From: Hydrococcus rivularis NIES-593
GTDB taxonomy: Bacteria; Cyanobacteriota; Cyanobacteriia; Cyanobacteriales; Microcystaceae
Length of the DNA stretch: 64,000 bases
Direction: 5' to 3'
Assembly: GCF_001904635.1 (NCBI RefSeq)
Contig: NZ_MRCB01000005.1
Span: 62,001-126,000, forward strand
Below the pieces are notes generated by a model. It did no database searches. It was not told where the DNA came from and worked only from the letters and a program-made list of their open reading frames with translations. Positions 1-9,644 of this stretch are shown in pieces; position 1 is the first letter of the stretch; every line of letters begins with the position of its first letter. The translations under genes and the position numbers were made by a program.

Positions 1-102
1 GCCAAAACTCTATCGACTAGAACGCATAGTTGTCCCCACTGTGGATACATAGATTGTCGGGACAAAAATGCTCCCCCTCTCTTAGTTTCCTAGTCTTCCC
101 TC

Positions 103-1698
103 CTAGCTGTCCAGAACTTTTTTTATGGCTGCAATCAGATCGTGGGGAGCAACGGGTTTAGCTAGATGGAGTTGAAATCCAGCTGCGATCGCCTCATCGC
201 GGTCTTGGTCTCTAGCATAGGCTGTTAGAGCGATCGCTGGGATTTGTCCTCCTTGTTCTGGGGACAACAACCGAATTTTGCGAATTAAACTGTAACCATT
301 TTCTTCTGGCATGCCGATATCGCTGAGTAAAACATCGGGGTGAAAAGAAGAAAAGACTTGCAAAGCGGATTGAACAGACGCGGCAACTGTAGCGATCGCG
401 CCAGATTGTTCGAGCAAGAAGGCGATAAACTCGCTAGAATCGCGATCGTCATCCACCACTAAAATGCGGAGATTAGCGAGAGGGCTTGAGGTTTCGGGGT
501 TTGGGGTGTCGGGCGTGCTATTTTGAGAGGTTTCTGCTATCAACAAAGGCAGTTCGATCCTAAAGGTTGCTCCTTTTTCTTCTCCTGGACTGCTTGCTGA
601 AATAGTGCCGCCGTGTAACTCGACTAGATGGCGAACGATCGCCAACCCTAAGCCCAATCCACCAAAACGACGGGTTGTCGAACCATCAGCTTGACGAAAG
701 GAATCAAATATGTAGGGGAGAAAATCAGCAGAAATGCCTTTACCCGTATCAGTGACGGTAATTTGGGCATAGGGTTTTGAATTTTGGATTAAGTGTCTCC
801 CTCGTCCCCCCGTCTCCAATTTCACTTCCACCCGTCCCCCATCTGGCGTAAATTTGATGGCATTGGTGAGGAGATTCCAGACAATTTGTTGGAGACGACT
901 GGGATCGCCAAGTACCAGGAGTGGAGTGGGGGTTTCATCTTGCTGATACTCAAAGCGCAGCTCGATCGCTTTAGCTTGGGCAGAAAGGCGCACGGTATCG
1001 ATCGCGGCGGCAATAACGGCAGCGAGGTTAATGGGTCGCGATTCGAGGACGATCTTGCCTCGGATGATACGGGAGATATCGAGTAAGTCTTCGATCAGTT
1101 GGGTTTGTAATTTAGCGTTGCGAGCGATGGTTTCTATAGCGCGATCGACATTGGCTGGATCGAGTTTTTGGGTTTGTAACAGCTGCGCCCAACCTAGAAT
1201 GGCGTTGAGCGGCGATCGCAACTCGTGAGATAAGATAGCGATAAATTCATCTTTGATGCGATTGACTCGTTCTAATTCTTCTTTTTGCTGTCGCAATTCT
1301 GCCTCCGCCTGCTGACGGGCGCGGCGTTCTTCGGCTTCTCGCAGAGCGCGTTTGACCGAGGGAACGAGTCGCTCTAATCGTTGTTTGAGGACGTAATCGG
1401 TTGCCCCCTTTTTGAGGGTTTCGATCGCTACTTCCTCGCCCATCGTAGCGGTGACAAAAATAAAAGGAGTCTCCGGGCTAAGCTGTTGCGCGATTTCTAA
1501 TGCCGAGATCCCATCGAAACTAGGCAAAGCGTAGTCCGACAGGATCGAGTCATAGCTGTGTTGTGCTAGTGCGGTTTCAAATTCACTACGAGTTTGTACC
1601 CGAACTAGCTCGCACGCAATTCCACCTTCAGTTAGTAGAGCGTGAATTAGCTCCATATCTAATACACTATCTTCTAGTAACAGAAACCGGAGAGTCAT
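103..1698 (-). CDS. Hybrid histidine kinase, receiver-HisKA-HATPase-receiver
   Basis: Soluble two-component kinase of 531 aa with no membrane segment. An N-terminal receiver (about residues 1-120, phospho-acceptor Asp in SDYALPSFDG) is followed by a coiled linker, a HisKA dimerisation domain with the H-box ILSHELRSPLNAI (about 153-220), a HATPase_c domain (N-box NLLTNAIKF, G-boxes DTGKGI and GGLGLGLAI) and a C-terminal receiver (Asp in LLSDIGMPEENG). This is phosphorelay architecture: the first receiver probably takes phosphate from an upstream kinase and the last passes it on. It is the third gene of a leftward run after the kinase and receiver genes at 2259-4730 and 1766-2248. A purine-rich low-complexity stretch encoding about 15 residues (793-817) sits inside the ATPase domain. 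The family is certain; the signal is unknown. Confidence 0.93.
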   Translation of the reverse strand: MTLRFLLLEDSVLDMELIHALLTEGGIACELVRVQTRSEFETALAQHSYDSILSDYALPSFDGISALEIAQQLSPETPFIFVTATMGEEVAIETLKKGATDYVLKQRLERLVPSVKRALREAEERRARQQAEAELRQQKEELERVNRIKDEFIAILSHELRSPLNAILGWAQLLQTQKLDPANVDRAIETIARNAKLQTQLIEDLLDISRIIRGKIVLESRPINLAAVIAAAIDTVRLSAQAKAIELRFEYQQDETPTPLLVLGDPSRLQQIVWNLLTNAIKFTPDGGRVEVKLETGGRGRHLIQNSKPYAQITVTDTGKGISADFLPYIFDSFRQADGSTTRRFGGLGLGLAIVRHLVELHGGTISASSPGEEKGATFRIELPLLIAETSQNSTPDTPNPETSSPLANLRILVVDDDRDSSEFIAFLLEQSGAIATVAASVQSALQVFSSFHPDVLLSDIGMPEENGYSLIRKIRLLSPEQGGQIPAIALTAYARDQDRDEAIAAGFQLHLAKPVAPHDLIAAIKKVLDS

Positions 1699-1765
1699 AG
1701 CAGTTCAAAGGTCAAAATTCAAAGTTCAAAATTGATTAACTGGTCGCTGATACTCGGTCATTGTT

Positions 1766-2248
1766 TTAGTCTCCTCCATCTTGAATTGTTTGACTGACTC
1801 GAAACGGGGGCATCGAACCCGGCGGGGGTTCGTTGATAATTGCCCAAAACAATCCTAATCCTTTGATTGCATCGACAAATTCATGAAAGTCGATTGGTTT
1901 GACCACATAGGCATTCGTGCCCAACTCATAACAGCGAGTTAAATCGTCTTCCTCGCGCGAGGAAGTTAAGACAACGACGGGGACAGTCCGCAGGGCTTCA
2001 TTTGCTTTGATATCTGTTAAGACTTCTATGCCGTCAATCTTTGGAAGCTTGAGATCGAGTAATACTACGACAGGATTTCCTTCTCTTCTTAGTCGATACA
2101 AGCCTCGACGGTACAAATAATCGAGGGCTTCTTCGCCATCTCGAACGACGACAACTTCGTTGCCTAAATTATTTTCTGCTAGGGAAGTCAGGATGAGTTC
2201 AACATCTCGGATACTGTCTTCTACCAGGAGAATTCGTTTGAGTTCCAT
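1766..2248 (-). CDS. Single-domain response regulator, Rcp1-like
   Basis: A stand-alone receiver of about 160 aa with the acidic pocket in LLVEDS, the phospho-acceptor Asp in VVLLDLKLPKIDG, the conserved Thr/Ser in VVLTSSREEDD and the Lys in VVKPIDF. There is no output domain. This size and the C-terminal FHEFVDAIKGLGLFW resemble the Rcp1 family, which partners phytochrome-type kinases in cyanobacteria. It lies directly downstream of the membrane kinase at 2259-4730 and is probably its cognate phosphate acceptor. A GTG seven codons further upstream (2269) would overlap the kinase gene by 11 nt; the ATG at 2248 begins MELKRILLVEDS, as is usual for the family, and is preferred. Confidence 0.9.
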   Translation of the reverse strand: MELKRILLVEDSIRDVELILTSLAENNLGNEVVVVRDGEEALDYLYRRGLYRLRREGNPVVVLLDLKLPKIDGIEVLTDIKANEALRTVPVVVLTSSREEDDLTRCYELGTNAYVVKPIDFHEFVDAIKGLGLFWAIINEPPPGSMPPFRVSQTIQDGGD

Positions 2249-2258
2249 CTGTCGTACT

Positions 2259-4730
2259 CTATTCTCCACTCCTGACTTCTAACTCCTTGGGTAGCGCGAA
2301 ATAGAATGTTGCTCCTTCATTGACGGCACCTTCAGCCCAAACTCGTCCGCCATGACGGTGAATGATGCGTTGGATGTTTGCCAATCCCACTCCCGTTCCC
2401 TCGAATTGAGGATCGCTGTGGAGACGTTGGAATACTCCAAATAGTTTGTGTACGTATCGCATATCAAAACCAATTCCATTGTCTTTTACGAAAAATATCA
2501 CTTCTTGTTCGGTCAAATGACTGCCGACAGAAATCTCTGTCTGGGGAGAGAGTTTAGTATATTTGAGTGCATTTTCGAGTAGATTTTGCCAAACCAATCG
2601 CAGCATCGAAGGATCGGCTCGCACGGTCGGTAGTTCGTCAATGTGTAAATTAATCTCTCGATTTTGCATTTCTGGTCTGAGATCGCTGAGAACTTCTGAT
2701 ACTAAGAAATTCATATCGATCGCCGCATAGCGCATCTCGGTTCGTCCCATGCGCGAGAAGGTGAGGAGGTCATCGATCAGTTCGCCCGCTTGTTTGGTGG
2801 TTTCTACGATGATATTCAAATAGCGTTGGCTCGTTGAATCTAGTTCGGTTTGTTGAAGACGTTTTTGCAGCAGATCGACGAATCCGGCAATATGGCGCAA
2901 GGGAGCGCGCAGATCGTGAGAAACCGAGTAGGAAAACGATTCGAGTTCTTTATTGGCAGCTTCCAGTTGTGCTGTGCGCTGTTGAACCTGTTCTTCTAAA
3001 GTGACGTTGAATTGCCGAATTTCTGCCTCAATTTGTTTGCGATTGGTGATGTCATGGGCAACAGTATAAAACAATCCCTCTTCAATAACCGGGAATGTGT
3101 TCCAAAGCAGCCACTTGTAGGAACCATCCTTACAACGATAGCGATTTTCAAAATTTAAGGTTGTAGCTCCAGTCGCCAGTTTTTGTGCTTGTGCTAGGGT
3201 ACGATCGCGATCGTCGGGGTGTACGAATTCGATGTAAGGCTGGCTCATTAACTCCGTCGGCGTGTATCCCAGAAGGCGCTCGCAGGCAGGATTGAGCCGC
3301 TTAAAGTAGCCATCTATACCAGCTACTCCCAGGATATCTAGCGACAGATTAAAGAAGCGATCGCGTTCTAATTCTGCCCGTTTGCGATCGCTAATATCTA
3401 AAATAAAAGCGATCGATTCTTCTCGTTCCTCTCCCAGCAAAACGTATCCAATTAACACCCAAACGCGACGACCATCTTTGCGAATGTATTCCTTTTCGTA
3501 GGGCGTACACAGTCCTCTCACTCGTGCTTCGGCAATGCTTATTTCATCCAACGGCAGATATTCCGGCGGCGTGATTTTATCCCAACGCAACCGTCCCGCT
3601 TCCATATCCTCGCGAGTATAGCCAACAATTTTCAAAAAGGCATTATTGGCTTGATGAATCCTGCCATAGACATCGCCAAATAACAGCCCTACCAAATCCG
3701 ATTCGGCAAACAATTTCAGTCGTTCTTGGGATTGTCGTAGGGCAGATTCTATCTGAGTGCGCTTGCGATCGATTCGATTTAGCGCAATGGCAGTGCGCCA
3801 AATTAGTATGAAATAAATAATGCTCAACGACACGACCAGTAAGGTGAAACTGAAGACGGGATGATAGGCACCGAGTTTTTGCCCCTGTAAGATCGACCAG
3901 CCCAAGAGCAAAGGAGTGACAATGGCGGTAGGAATGAGCCTGCGGGCAACGATACCCCCATTAAAATCGCTCGCGAGCGGTTCCATCAAGCCGCGATCGG
4001 GTCGAACAAACAGAATCCCAATACACAGCACGATAAAGGCGAGAGCAGTGTGCCATGCCATCGAAGTTGAGTAGACAAAGAACCGATGAAAGGTATCTAC
4101 GCCATAGGCATAACCTGCGAGAGCAAGAAAAGCGATCGCCACCGCAACTGCCGTCAGCAATTGAGCCAGTCCATCCCCGCGGTGCGTCTGGCGAGGCAGC
4201 AACCAAAGCGCCCCACCTATCAGACAAAAACTCAATGCTGTATTGTCTTCCATGCGACCGGGATATTTAGTTTGGGAGAAAATGGGCGAATCTCGAACTA
4301 GCAACTCATCAATTCCCAGATTCCAACCAAATAGGTATTGAGCGAGGGTAAGGAGTCCGATTAAGAAAACTGCGATCGCACAGCTATCAGCAACAAGTCT
4401 TCCCATCCTTCTGTGCTTTTCTCTTCCCCCCATCTCTTTGTCTCTGTGTCTCCTTGTTTCTCCGTCTCCAAGCAAACGCCCTTCGCTTTTGACGGTTAAT
4501 CCTAAGGAGATTCCTGCCAGGATAAATGCAACCGCGCTATTGGCTTTCATCGTAGATCCCATGGCAACAAATCCACTTTTGAGCCAACCAAGGAGAACTA
4601 GACAACCGACGAGCAGAGTAATGAGGCTGGCTACCAGGGGAATTGCTCGAACGACTTTGGAGTTGCACAGCGATCGCATCTTTGTCGATTGAGAGCTGTT
4701 ATGGTAATTCAAAAAGAGATTTTCCGCCAC
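2259..4730 (-). CDS. Membrane-bound PAS-domain sensor histidine kinase
   Basis: Sensor kinase of 823 aa. The first 320 residues contain about eight hydrophobic helices forming an integral-membrane sensor. Two PAS domains with PAC motifs follow (about 330-450 and 460-575; the second has the typical [14 protein letters not shown]). Then come a coiled linker, a HisKA domain with the H-box [18 protein letters not shown] (about 600-670) and a HATPase_c domain (N-box [24 protein letters not shown]). The H-box type is that of bacteriophytochrome-like kinases. It is the first gene of the leftward signalling operon. Residues about 85-105 ([18 protein letters not shown] region, DNA 4412-4472) look like an in-frame insertion of purine-rich repeat DNA between two membrane helices. 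The annotated start is GTG; an ATG at 4679 is an alternative. The ligand is unknown. Confidence 0.9.
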   Translation of the reverse strand: MAENLFLNYHNSSQSTKMRSLCNSKVVRAIPLVASLITLLVGCLVLLGWLKSGFVAMGSTMKANSAVAFILAGISLGLTVKSEGRLLGDGETRRHRDKEMGGREKHRRMGRLVADSCAIAVFLIGLLTLAQYLFGWNLGIDELLVRDSPIFSQTKYPGRMEDNTALSFCLIGGALWLLPRQTHRGDGLAQLLTAVAVAIAFLALAGYAYGVDTFHRFFVYSTSMAWHTALAFIVLCIGILFVRPDRGLMEPLASDFNGGIVARRLIPTAIVTPLLLGWSILQGQKLGAYHPVFSFTLLVVSLSIIYFILIWRTAIALNRIDRKRTQIESALRQSQERLKLFAESDLVGLLFGDVYGRIHQANNAFLKIVGYTREDMEAGRLRWDKITPPEYLPLDEISIAEARVRGLCTPYEKEYIRKDGRRVWVLIGYVLLGEEREESIAFILDISDRKRAELERDRFFNLSLDILGVAGIDGYFKRLNPACERLLGYTPTELMSQPYIEFVHPDDRDRTLAQAQKLATGATTLNFENRYRCKDGSYKWLLWNTFPVIEEGLFYTVAHDITNRKQIEAEIRQFNVTLEEQVQQRTAQLEAANKELESFSYSVSHDLRAPLRHIAGFVDLLQKRLQQTELDSTSQRYLNIIVETTKQAGELIDDLLTFSRMGRTEMRYAAIDMNFLVSEVLSDLRPEMQNREINLHIDELPTVRADPSMLRLVWQNLLENALKYTKLSPQTEISVGSHLTEQEVIFFVKDNGIGFDMRYVHKLFGVFQRLHSDPQFEGTGVGLANIQRIIHRHGGRVWAEGAVNEGATFYFALPKELEVRSGE

Positions 4731-4871
4731 AACCGAGCGATAAATTTAGAAAAGGAACTTGAGATCTAACTTAAGATAGCCGATCGAGCGATGGAAACCT
4801 ACTTTAGGTAGATGTTTATAGAACTAATAGCGTATTGACACCAGAGTTATTTCACTGTGACTCGATCGCAT

Positions 4872-5156
4872 CAAGAAATAAATTTCTTGGAACTCAAATA
4901 TCAAGCTGCTAGGAAATGAATTTCCCGGCTTATAGCTCAAGTCCATTTCAACTGAGATCTTGCATCATTCTCAACAACTGCTGTTGTCATTAATTTCCTG
5001 TTAGTCGATTTTAATCGAGTTGAGCATCAATGCCTAGAACTTTAGTTCTAGGCATTAATGCTCTTCTTGCAGTCAGATAAATCTGACTTTAGCTATAAGC
5101 CAAGAAATTTATTTCTTGGTGGGAGGAAAAGCTTATCCAGTCGTATGAAAACGACT
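4872..5156. repeat. Array of short hairpin units (copy A of the dispersed module)
   Basis: This 520-bp gene-free gap holds at least seven short palindromes in series. Examples are 4872-4889 (CAAGAAAT-AA-ATTTCTTG), 4912-4925, 4974-4987, 5003-5020, 5024-5061 (17-nt arms, loop TTTA, one mismatch), the AGTCAGAT-AA-ATCTGACT unit near 5071, the CCAAGAAAT unit near 5101 and 5139-5156 (AGTCGT/ACGACT). Arm sequence differs from unit to unit while loops stay 2-6 nt. The part at 4952-5061 matches 53645-53795 closely. The part at 5131-5190 matches 27599-27655. No reading frame is present. A non-coding repeat array is seen; its function is unknown. Confidence 0.8.
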
Positions 5157-5220
5157 TTACCTTTACCTATGAGGCAGCAATAGAACATTGCTGACTTTTT
5201 GACATCAAAGTGCAAGTGCT

Positions 5221-5243
5221 TGGGCAGGGACAATGCCTGCCCA
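5221..5243. terminator. Hairpin downstream of pepA
   Basis: TGGGCAGG and CCTGCCCA form a perfect 8-bp GC-rich stem around a 7-nt loop, starting 10 bp beyond the pepA stop codon. There is no clear U-tract, so it may be a stem that stabilises the 3' end rather than a full intrinsic terminator. Confidence 0.5.
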
Positions 5244-5252
5244 GATCGTCAA

Positions 5253-6731
5253 TTAACTGTAACTCAGCACCCAATTAACCAGCGTCCGTACGGGAAAACC
5301 AGTCGCGCCTGCATTATTAACCCCATTTTCTTTATCGGCCCAAACTGGACCCGCAATATCTAAGTGTGCCCAGGGGGTTTCTTTGACGAACTGCTTGAGG
5401 AAGAGGGCAGCAGTAATCGACCCGCCAGCACGAGGTCCGGTGTTTTTCATGTCGGCAATCTGGGATTTGAGACCTTCAAAATACTTCTCTTCCATTGGCA
5501 TTTGCCAGAACTTTTCTCCTGCTTTGTCGGAGGCTTCTTTGAGTTGATTGGCAAGGGTTTCATCCGTACTCCACAACCCAGCAATATCATTGCCAAGGGC
5601 AACGACACAGGCACCCGTGAGAGTGGCGAGATCGACGATCGCGTCAACTCCCAGTTTTTCTGCAAATACTAATGCATCGGCTAGGGTCAACCGTCCTTCT
5701 GCGTCGGTATTATTGACTTCGATCGTCTTACCGTTAGAAGCCCTGAGAATATCGCCGGGGTGCAGGGCGTGACCGCTAATCATATTTTCTGTCGCCGCAC
5801 AGATGAAGTGAATCTCGACCTCTGGTTTTAGCTGCGCGATCGTTTTGGCTGCTCCTAGAGTTGCCGCACCGCCTCCCATGTCCATTTTCATGGTTTCGAT
5901 GCCGCTACCCGCCCCTTTGATATTCAGTCCGCCAGAGTCAAAGGTCAGACTCTTGCCAACGATTGCTAGCTTGCGTTTGGGCGTACCCGAAGGTTTGTAG
6001 GTCAAGTGAATGAATTTAGGCGGCAAGTCCGATGCCATCGCCACGCCTAAAAAGGCTCCCATGCCCAGCTTTTCACAGTCTTCTTTTTCTAGGATTTCGA
6101 CGGCTAAACCGCCCTCTGCTGCGATTTGCTCGGCAGTTTGAGCCATTGTAATCGCCGTGACGGAATTAGCGGGAGCGTTAACCAATTCTCTTGCTAATAT
6201 AACTCCAGAGACGATCGCTTCGGCACGGGCAATTGCTTTATCTTGACTGCCTAACCCAATCAAATCGACAGTTTCTAGCTTGAGTCCTTTGTCTTCCACC
6301 TCCGACTTAAAACGGTTATCTTGGTGTAAAGCTAAGAGCATCCCTTCTGCGATCGCCCCAGCAGTAGCGGCTGGATCGTTATCGACAACGGGCAAGCTAA
6401 TTCCCAAGGTTTTAACCTTCTCTTTTTTGGCAATCCGCGCGATCGCTGCCCCAGCTAGGCGAACCGCATTCAGTTTTAAGTCCTCGGCTTTGCCCAACCC
6501 CACTAAAATAATTTTGCGGACGGGACTGTTACTACCGACGCGCGTCACTGCTGTACTGTTGGATTTTCCTTCAAATTCCGTCTCAGAAACTAATTCTTGA
6601 ATCGTCTCTACCAGTTTCTCATCTAAGCGAGCTAATTCTCCAGTTAGTTCTATATTGCTCTCAAATAGACCAATTGCTAAAGCATCGCCAGTCCAATCTA
6701 ATACTGCTGTATTTGTCCCTCGAATTTGCAT
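5253..6731 (-). CDS. pepA: Leucyl aminopeptidase (M17 family)
   Basis: Cytosolic di-metal aminopeptidase that removes N-terminal residues, especially Leu, from peptides. At 492 aa it has normal family length. The N-terminal regulatory half (about 1-160) is followed by the M17 catalytic domain with the metal- and substrate-binding motifs [14 protein letters not shown] and the signature [19 protein letters not shown]. The ATG at 6731 gives the usual N-terminus [13 protein letters not shown]. The gene is isolated: the hairpin array lies downstream and a 590-bp gene-free stretch lies upstream. Assignment is secure. Confidence 0.97.
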   Translation of the reverse strand: MQIRGTNTAVLDWTGDALAIGLFESNIELTGELARLDEKLVETIQELVSETEFEGKSNSTAVTRVGSNSPVRKIILVGLGKAEDLKLNAVRLAGAAIARIAKKEKVKTLGISLPVVDNDPAATAGAIAEGMLLALHQDNRFKSEVEDKGLKLETVDLIGLGSQDKAIARAEAIVSGVILARELVNAPANSVTAITMAQTAEQIAAEGGLAVEILEKEDCEKLGMGAFLGVAMASDLPPKFIHLTYKPSGTPKRKLAIVGKSLTFDSGGLNIKGAGSGIETMKMDMGGGAATLGAAKTIAQLKPEVEIHFICAATENMISGHALHPGDILRASNGKTIEVNNTDAEGRLTLADALVFAEKLGVDAIVDLATLTGACVVALGNDIAGLWSTDETLANQLKEASDKAGEKFWQMPMEEKYFEGLKSQIADMKNTGPRAGGSITAALFLKQFVKETPWAHLDIAGPVWADKENGVNNAGATGFPVRTLVNWVLSYS

Positions 6732-7325
6732 TCTTGTTTAGTGGCTCTCATACGACTTCCGTCTGAAATTGTAGCTTACAGAAGGTTGAGGATGCGATTT
6801 CCTGAGTCGGTGCTTTACGGAATCGTCTTGGTCAAAAACTGAGAGAAGCGTAAACCAATATTAATTAAAGAAGGCTGATTAACATTTCTTAGCGTTTAGA
6901 TTGGCAACATATATTAATTTTTGTAAAAAATAATTGCAAAAGGTATCCATTTCTGGCTTGATGGTATGCAGAGGGAAACCTTGTTAACCTGTGCTTTAAC
7001 CAATAAATTTAATAAAAAATTATTGGAAAGCGAAAAGTTTTTTGACCTTCTATCTTGTTTTGAGAGAGAAATCAGCAGATAATTTATAACTGCTAAAGTC
7101 GCTTTCTCGCTCGTCAAAAATATTCGAGCAAAAACAGACAGAATTAATTTTAGTTAATTCTTGTCAGAGAATTGCGGTATGTCTGCCCTTAGTTTCTCAG
7201 TTTTGCTTCAAGCGAATTTGTGTTCGATTTCTACTTCTATTTCATGTAAATTGATTTAGCAGGAACTAATAGGTTTCTCAAACGATTATTTTTACAGTTC
7301 ACCTCATCAGACGGAGTTGTTGTCA
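6732..7325. other. AT-rich gene-free stretch
   Basis: About 590 bp between the divergent genes pepA and the 151-aa protein. It is markedly AT-rich with runs such as AATTTAATAAAAAATTATTGG. A 67-codon leftward frame at 6914-7117 has low-complexity Ser/Asn/Leu composition, no recognisable start signal and no family resemblance, so I do not call it. The promoters of both flanking genes must lie here, but I cannot assign -35/-10 boxes with confidence. Confidence 0.5.
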
Positions 7326-7781
7326 ATGTTTAAAAAGTTATTTGGCGGTAAAAAAGATGCTTATTTTCTTGAATTAGACGAAAGCAAAAGCCAGCAGCCT
7401 GCAAAGGATAAAGCAGAAGCAGCAGCCAAACCAGTAGAAGAGAAAAAAGCCAAATCTAGCCAAGCTAGTGAGATCAAGTCACCAAAAGCCGCACCTGTCG
7501 AAGCGAAAAAGACGAAGAAAACCTCAGTCAAGGATAATGGACAAAATGCTAAGGCTGCGCCAGAACCAGCCCCTAAAGCTTCTGCGCCTGTGGCATCCGA
7601 TCCAGAAGCTATAATTAGAGCGGCAGTTTTTAAAAAAGATAGCAACGGCAAAGTCGGTTCTCAAACCGTTCAATTTGCCGATAAATACCTGATGATGCCT
7701 ACTATGTCGCGCCGGAAACCCGGACCGAGTTTAGACATGTTTAAGAACATGGCACGTCAGGTCAAGGTTCCCAAAAAATGA
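7326..7781 (+). CDS. Conserved cyanobacterial Lys/Ala-rich hypothetical protein
   Basis: Protein of about 151 aa with three parts: a short N-terminal conserved segment (MFKKLFGGKKDAYFLELDE), a long low-complexity linker rich in Lys, Ala, Pro and Glu (about residues 20-95), and a conserved C-terminal segment (SNGKVGSQTVQFADKYLMMP, then SRRKPGPSLDMFKNMARQV). The ATG at 7326 is chosen over two in-frame TTG codons upstream because CGGAG ends 9 nt before it. There are no membrane helices or enzymatic motifs. The flexible charged linker between two small ordered ends suggests an adaptor or nucleic-acid/protein-binding role, which is inference only. Confidence 0.75.
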   Translation: MFKKLFGGKKDAYFLELDESKSQQPAKDKAEAAAKPVEEKKAKSSQASEIKSPKAAPVEAKKTKKTSVKDNGQNAKAAPEPAPKASAPVASDPEAIIRAAVFKKDSNGKVGSQTVQFADKYLMMPTMSRRKPGPSLDMFKNMARQVKVPKK

Positions 7782-7810
7782 TAAGTTAATTTGAATTAAC
7801 TATAAATTGC

Positions 7811-7844
7811 AGTGCGAGCATCTCGCGAGCGAGATGTTCGCACT
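7811..7844. terminator. Long hairpin between convergent genes
   Basis: The 16-nt arms AGTGCGAGCATCTCGC and GCGAGATGTTCGCACT pair with one mismatch across a GA loop. It sits exactly between the convergent stop codons at 7781 and 7850 and could terminate transcription from both sides. The arm also resembles GAGCATCCTGCTCGC near 27280, so it may be one copy of a dispersed palindrome. Confidence 0.6.
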
Positions 7845-7849
7845 ACCAG

Positions 7850-8704
7850 TTACAGAGCAGCACGAATTCGGTTTCTGTAGGCTTGATTATCTAATCCATC
7901 GCCGGCAATGGCTTTTTTGGAATCGATCGATCGCTCTAAGACAACGATGCGATCTGATACATTGGGATGAGTACTAACAAAGGTTGGAACGGAGCTACCT
8001 TGAGCCAAAAGTTTTTTCATAAAACTCACCATGGCTGAGGGAGCGTAGCCAGCTTTTTCTAGATTGGCAAGTCCCAGTTTGTCGGCTTCAAATTCGTCTT
8101 CGCGGCTGTTGGGGAGGCTAACTGCCAATTGTACGCCTAGATTGACCAGAGTCTCTCGTTCGAGTCCGGCTGCCGAAAGCAATCCTTGAGAGATTGCCGT
8201 ATCTCGCATTTGGTCGATCGCGTGACGAGCAGCGATATGACCGATTTCGTGAGCGAGGACGCTAGCTAACTCTGCTTCGTTATCTGCTTTCTGCATCAAA
8301 CCACTGTTGATATAAATATAGCCTCCTGCGGTGGCAAAGGCATTGATTTGTTTGTCGTTGACGATCTGAAATTTATAGGGAATGTTAGGTCGCTCGCTCG
8401 CTGGCACGAGTCTTTGTCCGATTTGATTCAAATAGCTGTTGAGGGAGGGATTTCTCAAAATCCGAATTTTTTTTGTTTGGGTTAGTTCGCGATCGATTTG
8501 TTTGCCCAGTTCGATTTCTTGTTCGTCTGAAATGCTCGACAGTTGGATAACTTGAACTCCCCTAATTAAAATATCTAGCCAAGAGCCTCCGTAGCTTGGT
8601 TTAGGAGCGCTTAAGATTAAAGTGCCAGCGATCGCAAGCGACAGAATTATATAAATCCATCCTTGGCGAAAACGACCGAAAAAGCGATCGAGTTGTTTTA
8701 ACAT
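7850..8704 (-). CDS. M48 family zinc metalloprotease, membrane-anchored
   Basis: Protein of 284 aa with an N-terminal hydrophobic segment (about residues 14-35: WIYIILSLAIAGTLILSA) that acts as anchor or signal. The M48 peptidase domain carries the zinc motif HEIGH in SVLAHEIGHIAARHA and the downstream Glu ligand in EDEFEADKLGL. SDEQEIELGKQIDRELT is typical of the YggG/LoiP-BepA group that acts on the envelope side of a membrane in protein quality control. The catalytic residues are intact. The ATG at 8704 is preferred to the TTG two codons upstream. The substrate is unknown. Confidence 0.92.
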   Translation of the reverse strand: MLKQLDRFFGRFRQGWIYIILSLAIAGTLILSAPKPSYGGSWLDILIRGVQVIQLSSISDEQEIELGKQIDRELTQTKKIRILRNPSLNSYLNQIGQRLVPASERPNIPYKFQIVNDKQINAFATAGGYIYINSGLMQKADNEAELASVLAHEIGHIAARHAIDQMRDTAISQGLLSAAGLERETLVNLGVQLAVSLPNSREDEFEADKLGLANLEKAGYAPSAMVSFMKKLLAQGSSVPTFVSTHPNVSDRIVVLERSIDSKKAIAGDGLDNQAYRNRIRAAL

Positions 8705-8837
8705 GGTCAACCAGGCGAAACTGTAGTGAGGAGATCGTTTTGATAAGCACTATCCGATTCTTCTAAACGGCAGAGCTTGTCTAATTCCTAGTTTAGCTAG
8801 ATTGACCGGGAAAAATAGGAGCGATCGCGCAACTGCC

Positions 8838-9131
8838 TTATTGGCTGCGCAAATCTTGATAGAGGTAAAAGTTGTATAGATCGAACAAACACCCTACCAT
8901 ACCGCAGCTAAAGCCGATAGCTAGAATTCCTTGAAGGGGATACCCGCCGCCAAAAATCGCCAAAAATTCCCAAATTTGACTGGAACCGATGCGTCCGAAA
9001 GCAGTTAATCCCGGTACGTGAGCGATCGCGAACGCAGCAGCTAGTAAGGTACCGATTGCCATAATCGGTAGGATAAAGCTTAAAAGGGTGGTTAGCAGTA
9101 GAGAACGGATTAAATTGGACACTAGACTCAT
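8838..9131 (-). CDS. Small conserved membrane protein
   Basis: Protein of about 97 aa with two or three hydrophobic helices (about residues 5-35, 55-75, 72-90), a GGGYPLQG turn and a C-terminal FDLYNFYLYQDLR. I recognise no family function, although the composition looks like a genuine conserved cyanobacterial membrane protein. The ATG at 9131 is preferred to an upstream TTG. It is transcribed leftward towards the M48 gene with a 133-bp gap, so it could share its transcript. Confidence 0.65.
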   Translation of the reverse strand: MSLVSNLIRSLLLTTLLSFILPIMAIGTLLAAAFAIAHVPGLTAFGRIGSSQIWEFLAIFGGGYPLQGILAIGFSCGMVGCLFDLYNFYLYQDLRSQ

Positions 9132-9491
9132 CTCCAAGCTAGTAAAGAGCTGCTGAGCGAGAACAGAGTAAGGTCTTTGTTCTTGCTCCTTTTTTACAAT
9201 AGGTGCATTTACTTTGTCCAGGCAGAAATGTCAAAAATCTTAAATCTTTATTAAAAAACTTGGTAAAAGGCAGCTTATCGTTATCCAAAACGTATGGGGT
9301 TGTAGCTTTAGGTAAAGCAATTTTAATTGCGCTAAGCGGACATCTTAAAAGTGTTTGGGATCGTTGTGAGCAGAGTCAGAGATACTCCGCCCCCGCACGG
9401 CAAGCCTCTTCTGACTTTGTAAAACATAACGAAGAATCTGGGTTGTTAACCTAATGCATTGAGATGTTTCACTTCGCTCAACATGACACCC

Positions 9492-9568
9492 GCTCCTTAT
9501 GGAGCAACCACTTAGCGTTTAGCCCTCTTGAGAGGGCTTAGGCTATTAGTCCGAAAATTGATTTTCGG
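9492..9568. repeat. Tandem short palindromes downstream of gor
   Basis: Three adjacent perfect hairpins: GCTCC-TTAT-GGAGC (9492-9505), AGCCCTCT-TG-AGAGGGCT (9521-9538) and CCGAAAAT-TG-ATTTTCGG (9551-9568). The last two share a TG loop but have unrelated arms. They lie in the roughly 500-bp gap 9132-9644, which otherwise holds only a doubtful 83-codon frame (9203-9454). This organisation resembles the arrays at 4.9-5.2 kb and 27.4-27.6 kb. Confidence 0.7.
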
Positions 9569-9644
9569 GCTGCAATATTTTTTTATCAAGAAATGCGATC
9601 GCGTTTCCGAACTTTTGCGAATTGCGAATTGGTTTGACTGGTTT

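Noticed and set aside
6914-7117. 67-codon leftward frame in the pepA upstream gap
   Set aside because: Low-complexity AT-driven composition and no start signal or recognisable motif.
9203-9454. 83-codon rightward frame beyond the small membrane protein gene
   Set aside because: No ribosome site, mixed composition, runs into the palindromic region, and no family resemblance.
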